Assembly: GCA_030065275.1 (NCBI GenBank)
Contig: JASJCV010000013.1
Span: forward strand, 1 to 35,031
Length of the DNA: 35,031 nt
Reading direction: 5' to 3'
Source: Desulfobacterales bacterium
GTDB taxonomy: Bacteria > Desulfobacterota > Desulfobacteria > Desulfobacterales > UBA5852
The position numbers were made by a program, and so were the translations under genes. The notes below the pieces were generated by a model. That model had not been told where the DNA came from, did no database searches, and was given only the letters and a program-made list of their open reading frames with translations. Position 1 is the first letter of the stretch. Each line of letters starts with the position of its first letter. Below are positions 17,928 through 25,149 of the stretch, piece after piece.

Positions 17928-19297
17928 CATCCGCCCTGTCGACCGAGCACTTCACCGCCACCCAGAACGCCTGCAAGCTTTGTGCGCCCCTGGGCGCGGC
18001 CCTGGTTTTCAAAGGCATTGCCAACACTGTTCCGCTGCTCCACGGCTCCCAGGGCTGCTCAACCTACATCCGGCGTTATATGATCAGCCACTTCAAGGAG
18101 CCGCTGGATATCGCCTGTTCCAATTTCGGCGAGGATACGGCCATCTTCGGGGGCGGGGCCAACATCAAGCTGGCCATCGACAATATCCGCCGCCAGTATG
18201 ATCCGGACCTGATCGGCGTGGCCACCACCTGCCTGTCCGAAACCATCGGCGATGACGTCCCCATGTTCATCCGGACCTACCAGGCGGACCACCGCGACGA
18301 GGATCTGCCGGCCCTGGTCCACGTGGCCACGCCCAGTTACCAAGGCACCCACATGCAGGGCTTTCACGGGGCGGTACGGGCGCTGGTCTCCGCGCTTGCC
18401 GAACCGGAACCCGCCCGGGAGCCCACGCGTGTCAATCTGTTTGCAGGCATGGTGTCGCCCGCCGACCTGCGCGCGCTCAGGACCATCATCGCTTCCTTTG
18501 GCCTGACACCCGTTCTGGTGCCCGATTACAGCGATACCCTCAACGGTCCGCTATGGACCGAGTATCAGCGTATTCCCGAGGGCGGTACACCGGTTGCGGC
18601 CCTGCGCCAATCAGGCGCTGCAGCGGCCAGCATCGAGTGCGGCCTGGTGCTCGCCGGTGCCGGGGAGACGGCCGGTACCTGGCTCCACGAAAATCGCAAT
18701 GTGCCCCTCCATCGGCTGGGCCTGCCGATCGGTATCCGCCAGACCGATCGTTTCTTCGACTGCCTGGCGGCTCTCAGCGGGCGCCCGGTGCCGGAGAAGT
18801 ACACGGCTCAGCGCGGTCGCCTGCTGGATGCCCTGGTGGACGGCCACAAGCACTTGAACGGTGTGCGGGCCGCTATTTTCGGCGAAGAAGACCTGGTGGC
18901 CGGACTGGCCGGCTACTGCGGCGAATTGGGCATCGTTCCCGTGCTGTGCGCCACCGGCGGCGGCGACGGGCGGTTTGCGAGAACCATCAGGCGTGTGGTG
19001 CCGGCGGCCCAGCACGACCGGATGCAGATTCTTGAAGATGTCGACTTTGTCGACATCGAGAAGGCACTTGCGGACATGGACGTGGACCTGCTTATCGGCC
19101 ACAGCAAGGGCTATACCATGGCGCGGCGGCTTAAAAAGCCGTTGGTGCGGGTGGGGTTTCCAGTCCACGATCGCGTGGACGGCAGCCGTCTGGCGCATCT
19201 GGGTTACCGCGGCGCCCAGCAGCTTTTCGACCGTCTGGCCAACACATTGATCGAAGAGAAGCAGAAGAGCAATGCGGTGGGGTACACATATTATTAG
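17924..19297 (+). CDS. nifN: Nitrogenase cofactor scaffold protein NifN
   Basis: A protein of 457 residues from the ATG at 17924; the ORF from 17639 adds residues read out of frame from nifE. It is a NifK paralogue: NACKLCAPLGAALVFKGI, HGSQGCSTYIRR and TTCLSETIGDDVP, then TPSYQGTHMQGF. The last cysteine-rich motif and the glycine-rich GHSKGYTMARRL near the end are usual for the family. It works with NifE as the alpha2-beta2 scaffold. There is no NifB or NifX fusion at the C-terminus. The chain is intact. Confidence 0.94.
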   Translation: MTSALSTEHFTATQNACKLCAPLGAALVFKGIANTVPLLHGSQGCSTYIRRYMISHFKEPLDIACSNFGEDTAIFGGGANIKLAIDNIRRQYDPDLIGVATTCLSETIGDDVPMFIRTYQADHRDEDLPALVHVATPSYQGTHMQGFHGAVRALVSALAEPEPAREPTRVNLFAGMVSPADLRALRTIIASFGLTPVLVPDYSDTLNGPLWTEYQRIPEGGTPVAALRQSGAAAASIECGLVLAGAGETAGTWLHENRNVPLHRLGLPIGIRQTDRFFDCLAALSGRPVPEKYTAQRGRLLDALVDGHKHLNGVRAAIFGEEDLVAGLAGYCGELGIVPVLCATGGGDGRFARTIRRVVPAAQHDRMQILEDVDFVDIEKALADMDVDLLIGHSKGYTMARRLKKPLVRVGFPVHDRVDGSRLAHLGYRGAQQLFDRLANTLIEEKQKSNAVGYTYY

Positions 19298-19646
19298 GCC
19301 GCGTGTGAATATCTACTCATGTTGAGGGTTATGTGAATATGTCAAATCAGCCCGTTACAGGCGTTATGTTCATTTTCTTGCGCGCGCAAGAAAACGAACC
19401 AAAAGAAAGCGCCCGCGTCCCGTGGTCCCTTCGGGACTTCCCTGCGCGTCGCCGCTACGGACGGCGCCCGCGGAAACGCGCTGCGCTCAGACAGGTCCGC
19501 GGGCTTTTCCCGTCCGCATCGTCGATGCTCGGCACGGAACAATGGGGATATCTCTCGCAACGCGTGAGCACGATGACCAGCGGGCGGCGATGGGCTGCGC
19601 TTAATGGGTATCATTGCTGTGGTAACCGTATGGAAAGGGTTTTGCC
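19298..19646. repeat. Structured non-coding spacer between nifN and nifB
   Basis: This 349-base gap has no believable gene. It holds a perfect 22-base palindrome centred on CTTGCGCGCGCAAG (19373-19394), then AACGAACCAAAAGAAAGCGC, a GTCCC-TTC-GGGAC hairpin (19425-19437) and a terminator-like stem (19466-19508). The combination resembles intergenic repeats I have seen in many proteobacterial genomes, where their ORFs are often wrongly annotated. That recollection cannot be verified here. No sigma-54 consensus is visible upstream of nifB. Confidence 0.6.
19466..19508 (+). terminator. Terminator-like stem-loop upstream of nifB
   Basis: GCCCGCGGA (19466-19474) pairs perfectly with TCCGCGGGC (19496-19504). 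The 21-base loop contains a smaller GCGCTGCGC fold, and TTTT follows directly. The stem is strong but the T-run is short. If active, it would reduce read-through from nifHDKEN into nifB, or end transcripts that start within the spacer. Confidence 0.5.
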
Positions 19647-20921
19647 ATGAATCTCGACAACCATCCCTGTTTCAATCCCGATGCCTGTAAATCCTACGGA
19701 CGGGTGCACCTGCCGGTGGCCCCCCGCTGCAATATTCAGTGCAAGTTCTGCAACCGCCAGTTCGACTGCGTCAACGAAACGCGTCCCGGCGTGACCAGTG
19801 CCGTGCTTTCACCCAGTCAGGCCATGGTCTACCTGGAGGAGGTCTTCGAACGCAAAGGCAACATTGCCGTGGTGGGGATCGCCGGCCCGGGCGACCCGTT
19901 TGCCAACCCCCGTGAGACCCTGGAGACGCTGGCCCGCGTGCGCGCCCGCTTTCCGGACGTCATGCTGTGTGTCGCCACCAACGGCCTCAACCTGAGTCCC
20001 TATCTTGACGAACTTAAGCGGCTGGCCGTCAGCCACGTCACCGTGACGGTCAACGCGGTAGATCCGGCCATCGGCGCCAAAGTCTATTCCTGGATGCGCA
20101 CCGGCAAGAAAGTTGTGCGCGCCGCAGAAGGCGCCGCCCTGCTGCTGGAGCGGCAGATTGAGGCCATCGCGGGCCTCAAGGCCCGCGGCATCATGGTCAA
20201 GGTCAACAGCATCATCCTCCCGGGGATCAATGAAGATCACATACCGGTCGTGGCGCGCCGCATGGCCGGCCTGGGCGTGGATCTGTTCAACGCCATGCCC
20301 TACTACCCCAACGCCGGATCGGATTTCGAACATCTGCCCGAACCGGACAAGGCGACCGTCCGCGCGATCCGCGCGCAAGCCGCCGAGCACGTCAAACAGA
20401 TGCGGCATTGCACCCGCTGCCGCGCCGATGCCGTCGGCCTTATCGGGGAAGCCCCGGATGCGGAACTCACAGCCACCCTCAACGCCTGCCGGCGATTGGA
20501 AGTGAACACGCCCCGCGCCGGCCGTATATCACCGCGCCCCTGCGTGGCCGTGGCCAGCATGGAAGGGGTGCTGGTCAACCAGCACCTGGGAGAAGCTTCC
20601 AAGCTTCTGATCTACGGCCAGAAGGACGACCGGATCCAATTGCTGGAGGCGCGCGCAACACCCCCCCGCGGCGGCGGAACGCAGCGCTGGGAAGCGCTGG
20701 CCGGGTCCCTGGCGGACTGCAGCACGCTGCTCGTGAGCGGGGTGGGGGAGAGCCCCCGCAAGACGCTTGCGGCCGCCGGCGTCGAAGTGCTCGAGATTGA
20801 AGGACTCATCGACGAGGCCGTGCGGGCCCTCTTTGCCGGCGAGGGACTGAACCACATGGTCAAGCGCACACCGACGGCGTGCGGGAGTGCTTGCAGCGGT
20901 ACAGCCACGGGCTGCGGCTGA
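19647..20921 (+). CDS. nifB: Nitrogenase cofactor biosynthesis radical SAM protein NifB
   Basis: A protein of 424 residues with GGAAAGGG upstream of its ATG. The radical-SAM cysteine motif is CNIQCKFCNRQ, preceded by the NifB-specific HPCFNPDAC and followed by VGIAGPGDPFANP, VKVNSIILPGIN and NAMPYYPN. Residues about 290-400 form a NifX-like domain (VAVASMEGVLVNQHLGEASKLLIY). The tail is rich in cysteine and glycine (ACGSACSG). It fuses two [4Fe-4S] clusters and inserts carbide to make NifB-co, the first committed step to FeMo-co. It is a full two-domain form. Confidence 0.96.
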   Translation: MNLDNHPCFNPDACKSYGRVHLPVAPRCNIQCKFCNRQFDCVNETRPGVTSAVLSPSQAMVYLEEVFERKGNIAVVGIAGPGDPFANPRETLETLARVRARFPDVMLCVATNGLNLSPYLDELKRLAVSHVTVTVNAVDPAIGAKVYSWMRTGKKVVRAAEGAALLLERQIEAIAGLKARGIMVKVNSIILPGINEDHIPVVARRMAGLGVDLFNAMPYYPNAGSDFEHLPEPDKATVRAIRAQAAEHVKQMRHCTRCRADAVGLIGEAPDAELTATLNACRRLEVNTPRAGRISPRPCVAVASMEGVLVNQHLGEASKLLIYGQKDDRIQLLEARATPPRGGGTQRWEALAGSLADCSTLLVSGVGESPRKTLAAAGVEVLEIEGLIDEAVRALFAGEGLNHMVKRTPTACGSACSGTATGCG

Positions 20922-21068
20922 TGGGGTGCTTCAGGGCCGGCATTCTGCGGCCCCGGGCGGTGTTTTCGGCGTTCCGCTGTCCTCGACGTAGCTTGGGCTA
21001 CGCCTGCGGCATCGGAAAGCCTGCGGCCTTGCCCGGAACCACAGCCTACCGGCCCTGAAACACCCCAT
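20921..21068. repeat. 148-bp palindromic element directly after nifB
   Basis: The 20-base left arm (20921-20940, ATGGGGTG...GGGCCGG) matches the reverse complement of the right arm (21049-21068) at 19 of 20 positions. The exact midpoint carries the hairpin CGTAGC-TTGG-GCTACG (20987-21002), and the interior words are also partly complementary (CTGCGGCCCCGGGC against GCCCGGAACCACAG). The left arm begins on the last base of the nifB stop codon. The whole could fold into one long imperfect hairpin. It has the same plan and nearly the same size as the nifK-nifE element, but a different sequence. Confidence 0.75.
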
Positions 21069-21131
21069 AAAAGGTTTAAGATGATAACTTTGCTACCGGA
21101 CGTTTTACGAAACCGTCCCAAAGGAGGAATA

Positions 21132-21437
21132 ATGGAGAAGCCTGAACATCATTTGTTTGTATGCGCCAGTTTCCGTGCCGATGGGGATCCCAAAGGGGTC
21201 TGCCACAAAAAGGGGTCGGTGCCCCTGCTGCCCTATATCGAGAACGAGATTATCGATCGCGGTCTCGACGCCCAGATCACCAGCACCGGCTGCATGAAGG
21301 CCTGCGACCACGGGCCGGTAATGGTGATTCAGCCGCAGGGACTGTGGTACGGCAACGTGGACGGTGAAGACGCCGTGGACGCCATCCTGGACGCGCTCGA
21401 GGACGGCGAAGTCGCCGAAGATCTGCGGATCGCCTGA
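21132..21437 (+). CDS. Thioredoxin-like [2Fe-2S] ferredoxin
   Basis: A protein of 101 residues from the ATG at 21132, which follows a near-perfect ribosome-binding site (AAGGAGG); the ORF from 21081 is too long. The cysteines are arranged as C-X12-C (FVCASFRADGDPKGVC) and C-X3-C (GCMKAC). This is the pattern of thioredoxin-fold [2Fe-2S] ferredoxins such as that of Clostridium pasteurianum and Azotobacter FdI-2Fe types, which have been linked to nitrogenase. It probably carries electrons to NifH or protects nitrogenase. It lies between nifB and the molybdate genes. Confidence 0.9.
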   Translation: MEKPEHHLFVCASFRADGDPKGVCHKKGSVPLLPYIENEIIDRGLDAQITSTGCMKACDHGPVMVIQPQGLWYGNVDGEDAVDAILDALEDGEVAEDLRIA

Positions 21438-21454
21438 GGATATCGGCCGGTTGT

Positions 21455-21477
21455 CCCGGCGGCCGGTTCCCGCCGGG
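21455..21477 (+). other. GC-rich hairpin after the ferredoxin gene
   Basis: CCCGGCGG and CCGCCGGG form a perfect 8-base stem around a 7-base loop in the gap between the ferredoxin gene and the next small gene. No T-run follows. It may be an mRNA-processing or stability element that separates the abundant ferredoxin message from the rest. Confidence 0.45.
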
Positions 21478-21501
21478 TGATCCGATGTTGAGAGGAGTGA
21501 C

Positions 21502-21924
21502 ATGCGGCTTGAACCCATCACCGACTGGCACGATCACATTGAAGCCGGACGAAAGTATTTGCGGACGGCCGTCAACGGCCGATCCCGGAACGCCGTGTTC
21601 AACAACGAGCTGGTTTTTCAACTGGCGGCCATGGCCGTGGAACGACTCATGGCGGGCCTGATGCAGTACTACCAACAGATGCCGGTTGACCACACCCTGT
21701 CGGGGCTGGCGGCCGAACTGGCCGAAGTCTGCCCGTTGGATGCGACTCTGGCGGCGCGCATCCGCGCGATCGAGACCGCCGACGACATGTGTTCGCTGAC
21801 GGTCAAGCACCGCGAACCGCCGGTGAATGGTGTTATTGACGAGGTCCTGGCGGTCGGTCGAGAAATCGAGCGCTTTGTGGACGGCCACCTGCCCGATGGG
21901 CGCGGTCTGCCGGCGACCGCCTGA
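21502..21924 (+). CDS. Conserved-looking helical protein of unknown function in the nif/mod island
   Basis: A protein of 140 residues with GAGAGGAG-like Shine-Dalgarno sequence before its start. It looks all-helical, with a pattern (YLRTAV...FNNELVFQLAAMAVERLMAGLM...HTLSGLAAEL) that recalls HEPN-type four-helix bundles. The RX4-6H RNase motif of toxic HEPN proteins is not evident. I do not recognise a named family. It sits between the ferredoxin gene and the molybdate transporter on the same strand, so it is probably expressed with nitrogen-fixation genes. It could be a chaperone-like or regulatory protein for cofactor or molybdenum handling, which is speculation. Confidence 0.75.
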   Translation: MRLEPITDWHDHIEAGRKYLRTAVNGRSRNAVFNNELVFQLAAMAVERLMAGLMQYYQQMPVDHTLSGLAAELAEVCPLDATLAARIRAIETADDMCSLTVKHREPPVNGVIDEVLAVGREIERFVDGHLPDGRGLPATA

Positions 21925-22003
21925 GAAGCGTCCGCCTCGCCTGCCCTTGCCGGCGGTTCCGGTAAAGGACGCAATTAAATTGTCTGCCGAAAGGAAATCA
22001 GAA

Positions 22004-22255
22004 ATGAAAGCCACCTGGGAGAAAATATTCGAATATGCCTCCATGCCGCTGCACGGCACCATGTCGCGCAAGCTGCGCAAGGGCATGCGCCTGCAAATCA
22101 ACGAGGGCAAGGTCTATGAAGCCGCCGTCTTGTTTCTCAACGAGAAGTTCGTGCGGCTGACCGAGGCTGAGGCCGACGGCACGGCCGTCAACACCTACTA
22201 CGATCTGGAACGAATCGTGTCGATTCGCACCCTGAGCCCGGGCGAGAAGCAATGA
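22004..22255 (+). CDS. Small protein of unknown function coupled to modB
   Basis: A protein of 83 residues from the ATG at 22004 with AAAGGA upstream; the longer ORF from 21827 overlaps the previous gene. It starts with a helix (MKATWEKIFEYASMPL), followed by a basic stretch (SRKLRKGMRLQ) and a beta-rich half (VYEAAVLFLNEKFVRLTEAE; DLERIVSIRTL). The end overlaps the modB start by four bases (ATGA), so it is translated together with the molybdate permease. It is not ModE and has no Mop/TOBE motif that I can see. The tight coupling suggests a role in molybdenum sensing, storage or delivery (inference only). Confidence 0.75.
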   Translation: MKATWEKIFEYASMPLHGTMSRKLRKGMRLQINEGKVYEAAVLFLNEKFVRLTEAEADGTAVNTYYDLERIVSIRTLSPGEKQ

Positions 22256-22923
22256 CCACCGGGTTCCCCCTCTGGGCGCCGCTGGGGCTGACCCTCAAGG
22301 TGGCCACGCTGGCCACGCTTGCCGCCCTGGTCGCCGGTATGGCGGCGGCATACGCCCTTAAGCGGTGGCGGTTCCCGGGGCGTGAACTGGTGGATGCCGT
22401 TTGTACCCTGCCACTGGTGATGCCGCCCACGGTATTGGGCTACTACCTTCTTGTCCTCATCGGCCGCCGCGGCGTTATCGGTCAATGGCTGCAGGAGACA
22501 TTCGGCATCACCTTGATGTTCACCTGGCAGGGAGCGGTGCTGGCCGCTGCCGTGGTGGCGTTTCCCATGGTGTTCAAATCCGCTCGGGCGGCCCTGGAAG
22601 AGGTGGGGCCGGCCTATGAAGACGCGGCGCGAACACTGGGCCACGGCGAATGGCATGTATTCTGGCGCGTATCGCTGCCTCTGGCGTTGCGGGGCGTTCT
22701 CGCCGGCACCATGCTGGCCTTTGCCCGGGCCATGGGTGAATTCGGCGCCACCCTCATGGTGGCCGGCAATCTTCCGGGTCGGACGCAAACCCTCTCCCTG
22801 GCCGTCTATTCCGCGGTGCAGGCCGGAGAGGACGGCCGGGCCGATGCCTTGGTGTGGATCATCAGCGGATTCTGCATGGCGATCCTCATCGGGATGAACC
22901 GGGTCGTGCGGGTGAAATGCTGA
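22252..22923 (+). CDS. modB: Molybdate ABC transporter permease
   Basis: A protein of 223 residues with about five membrane segments. The segment from LPLVMPPTVLGYYLL is characteristic of ModB/CysTW-type permeases, and the EAA loop is clear (EVGPAYEDAARTLGHGEWHVFWRVSLPLALRG). GEFGATLMVAGNLPGRTQTL near the end is typical of ModB. It forms the channel of the molybdate importer with ModC and ModA, supplying the metal for FeMo-co. Its start overlaps the upstream small gene by four bases. Confidence 0.94.
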   Translation: MTTGFPLWAPLGLTLKVATLATLAALVAGMAAAYALKRWRFPGRELVDAVCTLPLVMPPTVLGYYLLVLIGRRGVIGQWLQETFGITLMFTWQGAVLAAAVVAFPMVFKSARAALEEVGPAYEDAARTLGHGEWHVFWRVSLPLALRGVLAGTMLAFARAMGEFGATLMVAGNLPGRTQTLSLAVYSAVQAGEDGRADALVWIISGFCMAILIGMNRVVRVKC

Positions 22924-22945
22924 GCCGCCCGAAGGAGGAAACCCG

Positions 22946-23713
22946 GTGAAAGCGGGCCTCTGTTTTTATCTGGTACTCTCTGCGCTGTGCATGGTCGTTG
23001 CCGTGCCCGCGATTCCAGCCGAAGAACTGGTGGTATCGGCCGCGGTCAGCCTTACCGATGTATTCCGCGACATCGCTCCGGCGTTCGAGGCGGCCCATCC
23101 AGGGGTGAACGTGGTGATGAACTTCGCGTCCTCGGGGGCGCTCTACCGCCAGATTACCCAAGGAGCACCTGTGGACGTCTATGCTTCGGCCAACCCCAAA
23201 TGGATGGCCAAGGCGGTTCAGGAGGCCTTCACCACCGAGACGGCTGTAAAGGTTTTGGCGCAAAACGCCCTGGTACTGGCCGTTCCAGCCGGCAACCCCG
23301 CCGGGGTTGATACCGTCAGCGATCTGAGCAGAGACACCGTTCAGCGGATCGGCATCGGTTCACCCGCCACCGTGGCGGCCGGACAGTATGCCCACACCGC
23401 CCTGGTGTCTCGGGGCATGTACGTGGCGCTGGAGTCCAAATTCATCTTGTGCGAGCACGTGCGGCAGGTGTTGGACTATCTCGTGCGAGGTGAGGTGGAC
23501 GCTGGATTCGTCTACCGCACCGATGCCGTGAAAGCGGGCCACGGTGTGGTGATCGTCACGGACGTCCCTTTGCCGAAGCCCGTGACCTATCCCATCGCGC
23601 CGCTCACGGGCAGCAAGGCCATTGAACGGTCCCGGGAATTCGTGGCATTTGTCACCGGGCCGCAGGGAGGGGGTTTCCTTGAAGCGCGGGGCTTCGAGCG
23701 CCCTCGGAAATAA
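22946..23713 (+). CDS. modA: Molybdate-binding periplasmic protein
   Basis: A protein of 255 residues starting with GTG at 22946 behind a strong AAGGAGGAA. It has a signal peptide (LVLSALCMVVAVPAIPAEE). The mature protein starts with LVVSAAVSLTDVFRDIAPAFE, the ModA ligand-binding segment, then FASSGALYRQITQGAPVDVYASAN, whose serines and backbone hold the oxyanion. VRGEVDAGFVYRTDA is also typical of the family. It captures molybdate, and perhaps tungstate, in the periplasm and delivers it to ModB. The order modB-modA-modC differs from the common modABC. Confidence 0.95.
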   Translation: MKAGLCFYLVLSALCMVVAVPAIPAEELVVSAAVSLTDVFRDIAPAFEAAHPGVNVVMNFASSGALYRQITQGAPVDVYASANPKWMAKAVQEAFTTETAVKVLAQNALVLAVPAGNPAGVDTVSDLSRDTVQRIGIGSPATVAAGQYAHTALVSRGMYVALESKFILCEHVRQVLDYLVRGEVDAGFVYRTDAVKAGHGVVIVTDVPLPKPVTYPIAPLTGSKAIERSREFVAFVTGPQGGGFLEARGFERPRK

Positions 23714-23717
23714 CGGG

Positions 23718-24548
23718 ATGACGATCGAGATCAATATCACCAAACGCCTGCAGGGAAACGAGGGGGCGTTCACGCTGCGCGCGCGTTTCACGGCGGTGGA
23801 CCGTGCCGTGGTGCTCTTCGGGCCTTCCGGGTCGGGAAAGACGCTGACCCTGCAGACGGTCGCCGGCTTGCTCACACCCGATGCGGGCGTCATCCGCTTC
23901 GACGGCGAAGTGCTATTCGATGCGGCCGCGCGGGTCAACCGGCCGGCGCGTCATCGCGGCATCGGGTATGTCTTCCAGGATTATGCGCTCTTTCCGCACT
24001 GCACCGTATGGGACAACGTCGCCTTCGGCCTGAAGTCGCTGTGGGGGCGAATGGGGCGCGCTCAGGTCCGGCGCGTGGAGGCGCTTCTCGACCGTTTCGG
24101 TCTGCGTCATCTGGCCCGGCAGCGTCCAGCGGCGCTATCGGGAGGGCAAAAGCAGCGCACGGCCCTGGCGCGTGCGCTGGCCCCGGCGCCGCGCCTCCTC
24201 CTTTTGGATGAACCTTTCAGCGCACTGGATCCGCCGTTGCGCGCGCGCATGCGCACCGAACTCGTTAGCGCGCTGGAGACGTTCAGCACCCCCATGATCA
24301 TGGTGACCCACGATGCCGAGGACATCGCCGCACTGGCCGAAACACTGGTGACCTGCCGCAACGGTGAGGCCGGGGAGACCCGGCGGTTCGAACGCGGGGA
24401 CACGGCGGCCAAACAGCGCTGGGTCGACGATTACAACCGCCGATTCGATAGGGGACCGCATGGATCCGAAGACGTTGTGCATCCGTCCGGCCGGAAGAGA
24501 CGATCTGGATGCCATGGTTTCGCTGCTGCTGGCGCTGTTTGCGATTGA
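23718..24548 (+). CDS. modC: Molybdate ABC transporter ATP-binding protein, short form
   Basis: A protein of 276 residues from the ATG at 23718, five bases after modA; the longer ORF overlaps modA. Motifs are Walker A GPSGSGKT, Q-loop VFQDYALFPH, signature LSGGQKQR, Walker B LLLLDEPFSALD and the switch histidine in MVTHDAED. Most ModC proteins are about 350 residues and end with a Mop/TOBE molybdate-binding domain; this one has none. Its last 30 residues (after RRFDR) look unstructured and are read in a different frame from the next gene, which begins inside modC at 24460. The core ATPase is intact. Confidence 0.92.
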   Translation: MTIEINITKRLQGNEGAFTLRARFTAVDRAVVLFGPSGSGKTLTLQTVAGLLTPDAGVIRFDGEVLFDAAARVNRPARHRGIGYVFQDYALFPHCTVWDNVAFGLKSLWGRMGRAQVRRVEALLDRFGLRHLARQRPAALSGGQKQRTALARALAPAPRLLLLDEPFSALDPPLRARMRTELVSALETFSTPMIMVTHDAEDIAALAETLVTCRNGEAGETRRFERGDTAAKQRWVDDYNRRFDRGPHGSEDVVHPSGRKRRSGCHGFAAAGAVCD

Positions 24549-24930
24549 GGACGATTTCTCGCCCGATCCGGAGTGCCAGCGGCGGGGGCTGGCTTTTTTT
24601 CTCGACGGCTGCGGCAAGCACCGTGGTATCCTGGTGGCCGAAACGGACGTTGGGGTGATCGCCATGGCCACGGTCCAGATCCTTGTCTCCACGGCCCAGG
24701 GCGGACCCGTCGGCCTCGTGGAAGACGTGGTCGTACGCGCCGACTGCCGCGGCCGCGGCGTGGGCCGCCGGCTCATGGCGGCGGTGAGCGCATGGGCCGT
24801 CGAGCGCGGCCTGACCCGCCTGCAGCTCCTGGCCGACCGCGACAACCAACCGGCCCTGGACTTCTATCGGCGCATCGGTTGGCAGGGCACCCAGCTGGTG
24901 TGCCTGCGTTATCTGCCGCCAGGTGACTGA
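24460..24930 (+). CDS. GNAT family N-acetyltransferase
   Basis: A protein of 156 residues from the ATG at 24460, overlapping the modC end by 89 bases in another frame. The fold is GNAT: IRPAGRDDLDAMVSLL at the start, ILVAETDVGVIAMATVQILVS, then LVEDVVVRADCRGRGVGRRLM, which includes the acetyl-CoA pyrophosphate-binding R/Q-x-x-G-x-G/A motif, and NQPALDFYRRIGW near the end. The substrate is unknown. The long overlap implies translational coupling to modC or a recent rearrangement that trimmed the transporter ATPase. It may simply be a passenger gene. Confidence 0.88.
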   Translation: MDPKTLCIRPAGRDDLDAMVSLLLALFAIEDDFSPDPECQRRGLAFFLDGCGKHRGILVAETDVGVIAMATVQILVSTAQGGPVGLVEDVVVRADCRGRGVGRRLMAAVSAWAVERGLTRLQLLADRDNQPALDFYRRIGWQGTQLVCLRYLPPGD

Positions 24931-25077
24931 GCGCCCGATTCCATCGTCTTTTCCCGCCATCCCGACCGCTTGCCTCAACGTCCGTCGCGAAGGTTTACGG
25001 ACCGGCATGCCTCCCGCCCCCTGCCTTTCCGGCTGTCCTTCAAACGATCGTCGTCGGTCGGCGTCAATACGAGGTTG

Positions 25078-25112
25078 CATTACTAAAAAGAATGAATTAC
25101 ATATTAGTAATG
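25078..25112. promoter_or_regulatory. Perfect inverted repeat CATTACTAA / TTAGTAATG
   Basis: Two perfect 9-base half-sites (25078-25086 and 25104-25112) lie in a local AT-rich patch, 26 bases centre to centre, about 38 bases upstream of the next start codon. The position is that of a promoter operator. The gene behind it encodes a protein with two ribbon-helix-helix-like segments, which makes autoregulation a reasonable guess. Confidence 0.6.
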
Positions 25113-25149
25113 ATATTCGTTGAACCCGACACATTGGGAAGGCGAGACC

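Noticed and set aside
16386-17930. 514-residue minus-strand ORF opposite nifE
   Set aside because: Antisense shadow; nifE is unmistakable on the + strand.
19333-19650. 105-residue ORF in the nifN-nifB gap
   Set aside because: It lies over palindromes and a terminator-like stem. The amino-acid string (KENEPKES-like, Arg-rich) is typical of misread intergenic repeats.
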